Shown in pieces: positions 38,538-45,416 of a DNA stretch of 47,798 bases. The translations under genes and the position numbers were made by a program. Origin of the DNA: JBEIFW01 sp044370695 (GTDB lineage Bacteria; Actinomycetota; Acidimicrobiia; Acidimicrobiales; Ilumatobacteraceae); contig JBILVB010000008.1 of the NCBI GenBank assembly GCA_044370695.1, positions 1 through 47,798 on the forward strand, in the 5' to 3' direction. A model generated the notes under the pieces. It saw only the letters and a program-made list of their open reading frames with translations. It did not search any database and was not told the DNA's origin. Within the stretch, counting starts at the first letter, position 1. Each line of letters starts with the position of its first letter.

Positions 38538-39287
38538 GTGACCGCCGCCGTCCCGGACCACCCGATCGACCCGCTGGCCGGACAGGTGTTGCCCGCCGAC
38601 ACCGTCGGGCTGCTCGAAGGGCTCGTCACCACCCGCTCGATCCGGCGCTACACCGACGAGCCGGTGCCGACCGACGCGCTGCGGGCCATGGTGTTCGCGG
38701 CGACCCGGGCGCCGAGCGGGTCGAACCGCCAGCCGTTCCGGTTCGTGGTGCTCACCGACTCACCGGTCGCCGTGCAGGCCAAGTGCCTGATCGGGGACTC
38801 GGCCCGCGCGCTGTGGGGCGACAAGCGGGAGAACGACCGCTACGACACCGGGTCGGGCACGCAGACCGACTCGCCCAAGGCCCGCATGGCCCGCACCATG
38901 CAGCGCTACGTCGACGAGTTCGAACGCACCCCGGTGCTCGTGCTGCCGGTGTTCCTGCGCTACCGGGCCCCCAACGCCGTCGAGGGCGCCTCGGTGTACC
39001 CGGCGTGCCAGAACCTGCTGCTGGCCGCCCGTGCCCTCGGCTACGGCGGGGTGCTCACCGGGTTCCACGGGGCCGTCGACGCCGAGCTGAAGGAGTTGCT
39101 CGGCATCCCACGCGAGGCACTGATCGCCGCGACGATCACGATCGGGCGGCCCGAGGGGCGGCACGGTCCGGTGCGGCGCCGGCCGTTGGGGGAGTTGGTG
39201 TTCGGCGACACCTGGGGCGAGGCGCCGGGCTGGGCCGTCGACCCGCCCGGCACCCGCCACACCCAAGCAGGCCCGCCGAAGGTCTGA
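38538..39287 (+). CDS. Nitroreductase family protein
   Basis: A 249-residue FMN nitroreductase-fold protein. The N-terminal FMN motif is TTRSIRRYTDEPVPTDALRAMVFAATRAPSGSNRQPFRFVVL, and the C-terminal one is NLLLAARALGYGGVLTGFH...LLGIPREALIAATITIGRP. GTG at 38538 is 13 bp after the photolyase gene, probably in the same transcript. Members reduce nitro groups, quinones or enones, or act in flavin fragmentation. The middle segment with ALWGDKRENDRYDTGSGTQTDSPKARM is longer than in minimal nitroreductases. Substrate not predictable. Converges with the secreted-protein gene, 14 bp away. Confidence 0.88.
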   Translation: MTAAVPDHPIDPLAGQVLPADTVGLLEGLVTTRSIRRYTDEPVPTDALRAMVFAATRAPSGSNRQPFRFVVLTDSPVAVQAKCLIGDSARALWGDKRENDRYDTGSGTQTDSPKARMARTMQRYVDEFERTPVLVLPVFLRYRAPNAVEGASVYPACQNLLLAARALGYGGVLTGFHGAVDAELKELLGIPREALIAATITIGRPEGRHGPVRRRPLGELVFGDTWGEAPGWAVDPPGTRHTQAGPPKV

Positions 39288-39301
39288 AGCCCGGACCCGC
39301 C

Positions 39302-39994
39302 TCAGCGGATCCGGATCGGGTCGACGTAGACCCCGTCGAGGAGCCATTCGCCGCCGGTGGCCCGGAACCTGACGTAGATGTCTGCCGAGTCACCGCCGTG
39401 GTAGACGGCACCGGTCTCGAAGATCGGCGAGATGGCCCAGGCGCTGCTCCCCGTGCCCTCGATCGTGTACGTCCTGGTCGCCATGTGCTCGGGCCGCCTG
39501 CTCCCGACCGCCACGCGCGCCACCTGCACGACGGTGACTTCGAGCTTCGTGCCGGCGGGTCCGGGCCGGTAGGCGAAGCGGAGGGTGCCCTCGTTGCGCT
39601 TCACGCAGATCGTCCGAGAGACGTTCGCCCCGGAGGCGAGCGGTTGGGTGGACACCCGAAGGCTCTTCGTCCCACCGGACCCGCGCAGGCCGAAGGTCTC
39701 GTTCCGGTTCACGACGTCGGAGTTGTCCAGCCGGAATGTCCCGCCCCCGGGAAGCGGATAGGACGGGCCGACCCAGCCGGTCAGCCCGTTCTCCATGCCG
39801 CCGTTGGGCATGAGGAAGTAGTGGTTCTGGTCGCCCCACCGTTGGAAGACCTGCGCGTCGTCACGCACCCCGCAGGGGTCCGGGGGGTTGTACTTGGCGT
39901 GGGCGGTGGCGGCGCCGGCACTGAACATGGTGGTGAGGATCACCGCCCCGGCAACTCGACGGCTGGTCCGCTTGCTGTTCGTTCGATCCCGCAT
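39302..39994 (-). CDS. Secreted protein with carbohydrate-binding-like beta fold
   Basis: A 230-residue protein with a classical signal peptide: basic MRDRTNSKRTSRR, hydrophobic VAGAVILTTMFSAGAATAHA and a cleavage site after AHA. The mature part has NGGMENGLTGWVG, GTKSLRVSTQP, a conserved KRNEGTLRFAYRPGPAGTKLEVTV and ends in WLLDGVYVDPIRIR. The N-G-G-x-E-x-G-L-x-G-W start and D-x-V-x-V-D-P end are typical of jelly-roll, carbohydrate-binding-like domains. It has more AAC, AAG and ACG codons and a lower GC than its neighbours, suggesting acquisition. The ATG at 39994 is in a short hairpin. A GTG at 40042 is a longer alternative that would spoil the signal peptide. Confidence 0.65.
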   Translation of the reverse strand: MRDRTNSKRTSRRVAGAVILTTMFSAGAATAHAKYNPPDPCGVRDDAQVFQRWGDQNHYFLMPNGGMENGLTGWVGPSYPLPGGGTFRLDNSDVVNRNETFGLRGSGGTKSLRVSTQPLASGANVSRTICVKRNEGTLRFAYRPGPAGTKLEVTVVQVARVAVGSRRPEHMATRTYTIEGTGSSAWAISPIFETGAVYHGGDSADIYVRFRATGGEWLLDGVYVDPIRIR

Positions 39995-40051
39995 GGGATT
40001 CCGGTCGGCCCTTCGGCGGGGCCGCCGCGGCGAGTTGAGCACTGCGTGCCG

Positions 40052-40074
40052 GGTTCTTGTCCCTGCCGAGAACC
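40052..40074 (-). terminator. Weak hairpin after the enoyl-CoA hydratase gene
   Basis: GGTTCT at 40052-40057 and AGAACC at 40069-40074 form an inverted repeat with an 11-nt loop, just past the leftward stop at 40082. A second GC stem (CGGCG/CGCCG) follows near 40015-40030. There is no T-run, so it is at best a weak or factor-assisted terminator. Confidence 0.3.
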
Positions 40075-40081
40075 AGACGCA

Positions 40082-41008
40082 TCAACGGCCGGCGACGGCG
40101 TCGACGAGTCCCCAGCGCAGCGCCGTCTCCGCATCGACCGGGCGCCCGGTGAGCCCGAGCAGGACGGTGCGCTGGGGTCCGATGCGCCGGGGCAGGCTGA
40201 CCGTCCCCCCGGCGCCCGGCACCAGGCCGAGCGGCACCTCGGGCAGGCCGCATCGCGTGCCCGGATCGGCGATCACCCGGTGGGCGAAGGCCGCCAGTTC
40301 GATCCCGGCGCCGAGGCAGGCGCCGTGCAGGTGCACCTCGGTCCGGTCGGCCAGCGCGGCGAGCAGCCGGGCCGGGCTGCGGGTCAGCCGGGTGAGGTGC
40401 GCCGTGCCGATGTCGGGGAAGGTGCCGAAGGTGTCGAGGTCACCGCCCGAGCAGAACGACGGGCCGTCGCCGTCGAGCACGACGCGCTCGATCGAGTCGT
40501 CGAGCAGCGCCAGGTGGAACGCCTCGGCCAGGGCGTCGCGCATCGCCGGCGAGAACGCGTTGTGCACGTGGGCCCGGTCGAGGGTGATGCGCAGCAGCCC
40601 GCCGTCGCGCGCGACGCGCAACGGCGGGCCGTGCTCCGGGCCGCGGTCCCGCACCGGCCGGCTGGCCCGCCAGCGGGCGAACTCCGGGCTGCCCTGCAAC
40701 ATCGAGTAGGTCGTCGACTCCGCGACGAGCCCGGACTCGATCGAGCGCCACGCCCCGCTGCGCACGAGCAGTACGAACGACACCGCCGTGATCGCAGTCC
40801 GCTCGCAGGTGGCCGCCACGGTCTCGATGGCGGCCGGGTCGTCGAGGATCACGTCGGCCCACGGTGCGGGCGCAGTGGCCGCGACCACGACGGGCAACGA
40901 CCCGGGCACGGCGACGTCGGTGCCGTCGGGGTCGACGATCACCAACGGCGGCAACGCTTCGGTCGCCCACGGCGAGCGAAGGATCGCAGCGAGTTCGCCG
41001 GCGTCCAC
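40082..41008 (-). CDS. Enoyl-CoA hydratase/isomerase family protein with N-terminal extension
   Basis: A 308-residue crotonase-fold protein. The core starts near 125 with LRVARDGGLLRITLDRAHVHNAFSPAMRDALAEAFHLAL. Oxyanion-hole and active-site segments are SFCSGGDLDTFG, LHGACLGAGIELAAFAHRVIADP and the Glu in GLPEVPLGLVPGAGGTVSLPRRIG. The preceding 125 residues (VVVAATAPAPWADVILDDPAAIETVAATCERTAITAVSFVLLVRSG) are an unusual extension that resembles the N-terminal half of a damaged crotonase fold. The GTG start is 12 bp after the DUF1015 stop, so both are probably co-transcribed. The reaction is hydration or isomerisation of an acyl-CoA; substrate unknown. Confidence 0.83.
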   Translation of the reverse strand: MDAGELAAILRSPWATEALPPLVIVDPDGTDVAVPGSLPVVVAATAPAPWADVILDDPAAIETVAATCERTAITAVSFVLLVRSGAWRSIESGLVAESTTYSMLQGSPEFARWRASRPVRDRGPEHGPPLRVARDGGLLRITLDRAHVHNAFSPAMRDALAEAFHLALLDDSIERVVLDGDGPSFCSGGDLDTFGTFPDIGTAHLTRLTRSPARLLAALADRTEVHLHGACLGAGIELAAFAHRVIADPGTRCGLPEVPLGLVPGAGGTVSLPRRIGPQRTVLLGLTGRPVDAETALRWGLVDAVAGR

Positions 41009-41020
41009 GGCGGACCGGAC

Positions 41021-42220
41021 TCAGTCCGATGCCGGCCGGATCACCAGACCGGTGCGGGGTTTGGGGGCGAAGAACGTCGACTTGGGCGGCATCAGCACCC
41101 GTTCGTCGGCGGTGCGCTGGATCTCGGCGATCGACACCGGTCGCAGCAGCACGGCCGCCTGGGCCCGCCCGGCGCGCAGGGCGGCCAGGACGTGCTCGAC
41201 GCCGTGCTGGTAGGTCTTGGTGTGGGCGACACCGTCGAGGGCGGCTTCGAGGCGGAGCGAGTCGAGATCGCGCCGTCCGGCGAAGCGCTCGGGGCGGGGC
41301 ACGAGGAACTCGCCGGTACCGTCGGGGTGCACCAGGCACAGGGCGCCGGCCTCGGCCATGCGAGCGGTGATCGTGGCATCGACCGGGCCGGCGGGCCGCC
41401 GCTCGAAGAAGGCGTCGAGCCTGAGGGCGAGCTCGGTCGAGGTGCCCTCGAGATCGGTGAGCAACCGGTGGATCGCCTGGATGAACAGGTGCTCCGGGGC
41501 GAGCTGCACGACGAAGGTGAGGGTGAGATCCCAGGCGCCCGGTGCACCGTCGTGAGCGGCGCGCTGCTCCGCGGCGTAGGTGCGGCTGATGGCGTAGCGA
41601 TGGTGGCCGTCGGCGATCACGACCGGCGCCGCCTCGACGACGGCCTGCAGGTGCGCCACCGCCGCGGGGTCGTCGATGCGGGCGAGATCGTGACGCACGC
41701 CGGCGTCGTCGGTGAAGGCGCCCAGCTCGGTGGCAGGGGCTGCCGCCACGGCCTCGGCGAGCCCGTCCGCCATCGACAACCCCCACACCGCCGACAGGTT
41801 CATGCCGGTCGCCCGGGTGAGATCGAGCCGGTCGGTCTTGGCCTTGGGTGTCGTCTGCTCGTGGGGGAGCACCCCGTCGCCGCCCTCGGGCACCACCTCG
41901 AGCCCGCCGAGCAGGCCGACCGTGCGGTGCACGACGCCGGTCTCGTCGGTGAACGTCATCGAGGAGCGGTAGAACGCCGGCCCGTCCTGGACGAGCACGC
42001 CCGAGGCCAGCCAGGTCCGCAGCATGGCCGCGGCGGCGTCGTAGCGGCCAGGTCCGTCGGCCTCGACCGGCACGTCGATGACGACGACGTTGTTCGGGTG
42101 CCGGGCCGCGAGCGCGGATCGGTCGGCGTCGGAGAGCACGTCGTAGGGGGGTGCGGTCACGTCGGCGAGCGGCGCGCCGTCGGCGTACCGGATGGCCGGG
42201 AAGGGCTCGAAGCGGGGCAC
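41021..42220 (-). CDS. DUF1015 domain protein
   Basis: A 399-residue protein with the full DUF1015 pattern. It starts PRFEPFPAIRYADGAPLADVTAPPYDVLSDADRSALAARHPNNVVVIDVP, followed by YRSSMTFTDETGVVHRTVGLLGGLEV, PHEQTTPKAKTDRLDLTRATGMNLSAVWG, VIADGHHRYAISRTYAAEQRA and the terminal MPPKSTFFAPKPRTGLVIR. The GTG at 42220 is chosen because conservation begins there. The family is widespread but its function is unknown; links with phosphoserine metabolism have been proposed for some relatives. Divergent from the HAD phosphatase gene with only 19 bp between starts. Confidence 0.9.
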   Translation of the reverse strand: MPRFEPFPAIRYADGAPLADVTAPPYDVLSDADRSALAARHPNNVVVIDVPVEADGPGRYDAAAAMLRTWLASGVLVQDGPAFYRSSMTFTDETGVVHRTVGLLGGLEVVPEGGDGVLPHEQTTPKAKTDRLDLTRATGMNLSAVWGLSMADGLAEAVAAAPATELGAFTDDAGVRHDLARIDDPAAVAHLQAVVEAAPVVIADGHHRYAISRTYAAEQRAAHDGAPGAWDLTLTFVVQLAPEHLFIQAIHRLLTDLEGTSTELALRLDAFFERRPAGPVDATITARMAEAGALCLVHPDGTGEFLVPRPERFAGRRDLDSLRLEAALDGVAHTKTYQHGVEHVLAALRAGRAQAAVLLRPVSIAEIQRTADERVLMPPKSTFFAPKPRTGLVIRPASD

Positions 42221-42239
42221 GCATGATTGGCTACCACCC

Positions 42240-42998
42240 GTGCACGTGCTCTGCGACCTCGACGGCGTCGTCTGGCGGGCCGACACCCCGATCCCGAGCG
42301 CAGCGGGCGCCGTGGCGCGCCTGCGGGCGGCGGGGCACCGGGTCGCGTTCGTGTCGAACAACTCCTACGTACCGGTCAGCGGGGTCGAGGCCAAGCTCGC
42401 CCGATTCGGGATCCCGGCCGAGGGCGATGTCTTCACGTCGGCCCAGGCCGCCGCCCGGCTCGTGGTGCCTCGGGAGCGGGTGCTGCTGATCGGCGGGCCC
42501 GGCATCGCCGGGGAGCTCGCCGCGGTCGGCGCCGAGGTGGTCGAGCCGGGCGACGACGGCCCGGTCGACGTCGTCGTGGTCGGTCTCGACCCGGCGTTCA
42601 CCTACGACGCGCTGGCCCGGGCCACCCGGGCGTTGCGGGGCGGAGCCCGCCTGATCGGCACCAACGGCGACACCACGTATCCCACGGCGGAGGGGGTGAT
42701 CCCCGGGGCGGGCTCGCTGCTCGCAGCGGTGGCCGCTGCAGGCGGGGTCGCCCCGGTCGTGGCCGGCAAGCCCCACGCTCCGATGGCTGCCCTCGTGCGG
42801 GACGCGATCGGGGTCGGCCCCTGGGACGTGATGGTCGGGGACCGGGCCGATACCGACGGCGCCTTCGCCCGGGCGCTCGGGTGCCGGTTCGCGCTGGTGC
42901 TCAGCGGGGTGACGGCGAGCGGGGCCGGGGTCGAACCGATGCCCGATCTCGTCGCAGCGCACCTCGGCGAGGTGTCCGACGCCATCACCTCGCCCTGA
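42240..42998 (+). CDS. HAD-IIA family phosphatase (NagD/Rv1692-like)
   Basis: A 252-residue HAD hydrolase of subclass IIA. Motif I is L-C-D-L-D-G-V (nucleophile D6, acid D8), motif II FVSNNS, motif III VVAGKPHAP and motif IV VMVGDRADTDGAFARALG. The cap holds VVVVGLDPAFTYDALARATRALRGGARLIGTNGDTTYPT. The position before tlyA-nadK-recN matches M. tuberculosis Rv1692, a glycerol-3-phosphate phosphatase, so dephosphorylation of glycerol phosphate or phosphoglycolate is a fair guess. GTG at 42240 or 42246. Divergent from DUF1015. Confidence 0.88.
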   Translation: MHVLCDLDGVVWRADTPIPSAAGAVARLRAAGHRVAFVSNNSYVPVSGVEAKLARFGIPAEGDVFTSAQAAARLVVPRERVLLIGGPGIAGELAAVGAEVVEPGDDGPVDVVVVGLDPAFTYDALARATRALRGGARLIGTNGDTTYPTAEGVIPGAGSLLAAVAAAGGVAPVVAGKPHAPMAALVRDAIGVGPWDVMVGDRADTDGAFARALGCRFALVLSGVTASGAGVEPMPDLVAAHLGEVSDAITSP

Positions 42999-43009
42999 GC
43001 GCCCACCAC

Positions 43010-43015
43010 TACGCT
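43010..43015 (+). promoter_or_regulatory. Candidate -10 box for the Lys/Ala-rich protein and tlyA operon
   Basis: TACGCT, 6 nt upstream of the GTG at 43022, inside a conserved operon. It suggests an internal leaderless promoter. Confidence 0.4.
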
Positions 43016-43021
43016 GCGCCC

Positions 43022-43537
43022 GTGGCCAGCAACGACCTGCTCAAGCGACTCATCGACACCGGGATGTCGTTCACCCAGATGACCCAGGCCCGAGCCGAGA
43101 CGCTCGTGAAGGAACTGGTCAACCTGGGTGAGGTGAGCGTCGAGGAGGCGACCGCGACCGTCTCCAAGCTCGTCGAGCGAGGCCGGGAGTCCACGGAACA
43201 CCTCGTCGAGCTGGTCCGCGCCGAGGTGACCCGGCAGCTCCAGGCGATCGGCGTGGTCGGCAAAGAGACCCCGGTGGACACGGCCGCACCGGCGCCCACG
43301 GCGGCGCCGGCCACCGCCGAGCCCGCTCCGGCGGAGGTAGCGCCAGCCGAGCAGGTGGTTGCTCGCACGGCGCCCGCGAAGAAGCCGGTAGCGAGGAAGG
43401 CGGCCGCGAAGAAGCCGGCCGCGAAGAAGGCGGCCCCGAAGAAGGCGCCGGCTGCCGAGAAGGCGCCGGCTGCCGAGAAGGCGCCGGCTGCGAAGAGGGC
43501 GCCGGCGCAGCGGCCGTCGGCCAAGCTCGGCCGCTGA
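43022..43537 (+). CDS. Coiled-coil protein with Lys/Ala/Pro-rich histone-like tail
   Basis: A 171-residue protein. Residues 1-80 form an amphipathic helical part (LLKRLIDTGMSFTQMTQARAETLVKELVNLGEVSVEEATATVSKLVERGRESTEHLVELVRAEVTRQL) like phasin/PhaF granule proteins. From about 90 on it is a linker of APAP/AEPAP, then a basic tail of AKKP, ARKA, AAKK and KAPAAE repeats like bacterial histone-H1-type tails. The tail probably binds nucleic acid or another polyanion. It sits where M. tuberculosis has the short Rv1693, 23 bp after the HAD gene and 3 bp before tlyA. Possible roles are nucleoid, granule or ribosome binding; none is shown. Confidence 0.8.
   Translation: MASNDLLKRLIDTGMSFTQMTQARAETLVKELVNLGEVSVEEATATVSKLVERGRESTEHLVELVRAEVTRQLQAIGVVGKETPVDTAAPAPTAAPATAEPAPAEVAPAEQVVARTAPAKKPVARKAAAKKPAAKKAAPKKAPAAEKAPAAEKAPAAKRAPAQRPSAKLGR
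43376..43498 (+). repeat. 15-bp and 18-bp coding repeats of the histone-like tail
   Basis: From 43376 a degenerate 15-bp unit encodes AKKP/A-type pentapeptides. From 43445 an 18-bp unit (GCGCCGGCTGCCGAGAAG) is repeated exactly twice (43445-43462, 43463-43480) and then with changes (43481-43498). The tail is likely to vary in length among strains. Confidence 0.8.
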
Positions 43538-43540
43538 ACG

Positions 43541-44275
43541 GTGCGCCGGCGGCTCGACGTCGAGCTGGTCCGGCGTGGCCTGGTCGCCAGCAGGTCCGAA
43601 GCGGTCGATGCGGTCGCCGCTGCCCGGGTGCTCGTCTCGGGGACGCTGGCGAGCAAGGTGACCCGGCTCGTCGACGCCGGCGAGCCGATCGAGCTGACCG
43701 GCCCGGCCCGGCGATTCGTCAGTCGGGGCGGGGACAAGCTCGCCGGCGCCCTCGACGACGTCGGTCTCGACGTGGCCGGGGTCCGGGCCCTCGACGCCGG
43801 CGCCTCCACCGGGGGGTTCACCGACTGTCTGCTCCAGCGGGGCGCCGCCGAGGTGGTCGCCGTCGACGTCGGGCACGGTCAACTCCACGAGCGCCTTCGC
43901 GCCGACCCCCGGGTGATCGTGCGGGAGCGATGCAATGTGCGGGATCTCGACGCGGCGTCGCTCGGGGGTACGGTCGACCTCGTCGTCGCCGACCTGTCGT
44001 TCATCTCCCTGCGCACCGTGCTCCCCGCCCTGCTCGCCTGCTGCCGCCCGCACGCCGATCTCGTGCTGCTCGTGAAACCGCAGTTCGAAGCCGGCCGCCA
44101 GGAGGCCGCCAAGGGCCGGGGCGTGATCCGGGATCCTGCGGTGCACGAGCGGGTGCGCGGCGAGATCGACGACGCACTGCGCACCGCAGGCGCGATCGTC
44201 CGGCGCTGGACGACGTCGCATCTGCTCGGCGCCGACGGCAACACCGAGTTGTTCGTGCACGCGGTGGCGCCATGA
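43541..44275 (+). CDS. tlyA: TlyA family rRNA (cytidine-2'-O)-methyltransferase
   Basis: A 244-residue TlyA. An N-terminal S4 RNA-binding domain (RRRLDVELVRRGLVASRSEAVDAVAAARVLVSG) is followed by an FtsJ-like methyltransferase: FVSRGGDKLAGALD, the SAM loop ALDAGASTGGFTDCLLQRGAAEVVAVDVGHGQL, LVVADLSFISLRTVLP and LVKPQFEAG. K, D, K, E-type catalytic residues appear in the expected places. TlyA methylates 16S rRNA C1409 and 23S rRNA C1920 and makes ribosomes sensitive to capreomycin. GTG start 3 bp after the previous gene; stop overlaps the nadK start (ATGA). Confidence 0.95.
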   Translation: MRRRLDVELVRRGLVASRSEAVDAVAAARVLVSGTLASKVTRLVDAGEPIELTGPARRFVSRGGDKLAGALDDVGLDVAGVRALDAGASTGGFTDCLLQRGAAEVVAVDVGHGQLHERLRADPRVIVRERCNVRDLDAASLGGTVDLVVADLSFISLRTVLPALLACCRPHADLVLLVKPQFEAGRQEAAKGRGVIRDPAVHERVRGEIDDALRTAGAIVRRWTTSHLLGADGNTELFVHAVAP

Positions 44276-45114
44276 CCGACGAGCGCCCGGCGGCCATCGT
44301 CGTCGCCCACCACGAGCGACCCGAGGCGGCCGTGCTCGCCCGGGAGGCCACCGTCTGGCTCGAGGCGCACGGCTGGCGTGTGTGGATGCCGGGGGACGAC
44401 GCGGCGGCCTGTGGTCTGCCTGCGCTCGACGGGCCGCGGCCCGAGACGCCGGCGCTGGCGCTCAGTCTCGGCGGCGACGGCACCGTGCTGCGCACCGTCG
44501 CGCTGGCGGCCCCGACGGGAACGCCGGTGCTCGCCGTGAACGTCGGACTGCTCGGCTATCTGGCCGAGGTCGAGCCCGCCGGGATGCTCGACGCCCTCGA
44601 GCGGGTGCTTGCCGGTGCCGTGTCGATCGAGGAGCGGATGCTCTTGGCGGTCGACGTCGACGGTGTGGAACACCACGCGCTCAACGAGGTCGTGATCGAG
44701 AAGCGGGAGTCGGGACACACGGTGCGCTTGGCGTTACGGATCGACGGCGAGCCGTTCACCACCTACGCCGCCGACGGGCTCATCGTCGCCACCCCGACCG
44801 GGTCGACGGCGTACTCCCTGTCGGCCCGGGGGCCGATCGTGTCTCCCCGCCACCGGGCGTTGCTCGTCACGCCGGTGTCGCCGCACATGCTCTTCGACCG
44901 CACCCTCGTGCTGGACCCGGCCGAGGACGTCGAGGTGCAACTCGTCGGGCACCGGCCGGCCGACGTCGCCGTCGACGGCGTGCGGGTCGCGACGATGGGC
45001 GAGGGTGACGTGGTGCGGTGCCGGGAAGCGGTCCGCCGGGCCCGATTCGTGCGCGTCGGGCGCGAGCGGTTCCATGCCGTGCTGAAGGCGAAGTTCGGCC
45101 TGAACGACCGATGA
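44272..45114 (+). CDS. nadK: NAD kinase
   Basis: A 280-residue NAD kinase. The signature GGDGTVLR is in ALSLGGDGTVLRTVALAA, followed by VLAVNVGLLGYLAEVEP, ALNEVVIEKRESGHTVRLAL, YAADGLIVATPTGSTAYSLSARGPIVSP and a terminal GRERFHAVLKAKFGLND. The enzyme phosphorylates NAD to NADP in the cytoplasm. ATG overlaps the tlyA stop. In mycobacteria recN follows directly; here the feo operon is in between. Confidence 0.96.
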   Translation: MTDERPAAIVVAHHERPEAAVLAREATVWLEAHGWRVWMPGDDAAACGLPALDGPRPETPALALSLGGDGTVLRTVALAAPTGTPVLAVNVGLLGYLAEVEPAGMLDALERVLAGAVSIEERMLLAVDVDGVEHHALNEVVIEKRESGHTVRLALRIDGEPFTTYAADGLIVATPTGSTAYSLSARGPIVSPRHRALLVTPVSPHMLFDRTLVLDPAEDVEVQLVGHRPADVAVDGVRVATMGEGDVVRCREAVRRARFVRVGRERFHAVLKAKFGLNDR

Positions 45115-45131
45115 CCGAGCGGTGCGAAGTT

Positions 45132-45147
45132 GTTAGGAGTACCTAAC
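45132..45147. promoter_or_regulatory. Palindrome upstream of feoA, candidate metalloregulator operator
   Basis: GTTAGG-AGTA-CCTAAC is an inverted repeat with 6-bp arms, placed 24 bp before the likely feoA start and just upstream of a TACCAT hexamer. The TTAGG/CCTAA half-sites resemble those of DtxR/IdeR-type iron (or MntR-type) boxes, but the spacing is shorter than the 19-bp IdeR consensus. The AT content stands out in this GC-rich DNA. Likely iron-dependent repression of feoABC. Confidence 0.65.
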
Positions 45148-45157
45148 GACCGGCTGG

Positions 45158-45163
45158 TACCAT
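45158..45163 (+). promoter_or_regulatory. Candidate -10 box of the feo operon
   Basis: TACCAT, 7 nt upstream of the ATG at 45171; this would make feoA leaderless and put the palindrome across the promoter spacer and -35 region. Confidence 0.45.
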
Positions 45164-45170
45164 GGCGAAC

Positions 45171-45416
45171 ATGGTGATGACCGCAGTGCGAACCGTGCGG
45201 AGTGTCCGGCCCGGTGCGGGTGAGTACGTCGTACGTGAGCTGTCGGTGCCCGATCGGGCGCGCCGCCGCCTCGCCGAACTCGGCGTACGCATCGGTGAGA
45301 TCGTGCGCGTCGTGCAGCACACCGCCGGGGGTGGTGTCGTGCTCGCCGTCGGGACGAGCCGGATCGCGCTCGACCGGCGCACGGCCAGCGACGTTCTCGT
45401 CGAGCCGCTGCCGTGA
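45171..45416 (+). CDS. feoA: FeoA ferrous-iron transport protein A
   Basis: An 81-residue SH3-like FeoA. RSVRPGAGEYVVRELSVPDRARRRLAELGVRIGEIVRVVQHTAGGGVVLAVGTSRIALDRRTASDVLVEP is the whole domain, with the family's L-x-x-L-G-V-R-x-G turn and terminal LDRRTAxxVxV. ATG at 45171 is preferred because the -10 hexamer overlaps the other ATG at 45162. FeoA is a cytoplasmic partner of FeoB. Its TGA overlaps the feoB GTG, giving translational coupling. Confidence 0.92.
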   Translation: MVMTAVRTVRSVRPGAGEYVVRELSVPDRARRRLAELGVRIGEIVRVVQHTAGGGVVLAVGTSRIALDRRTASDVLVEPLP

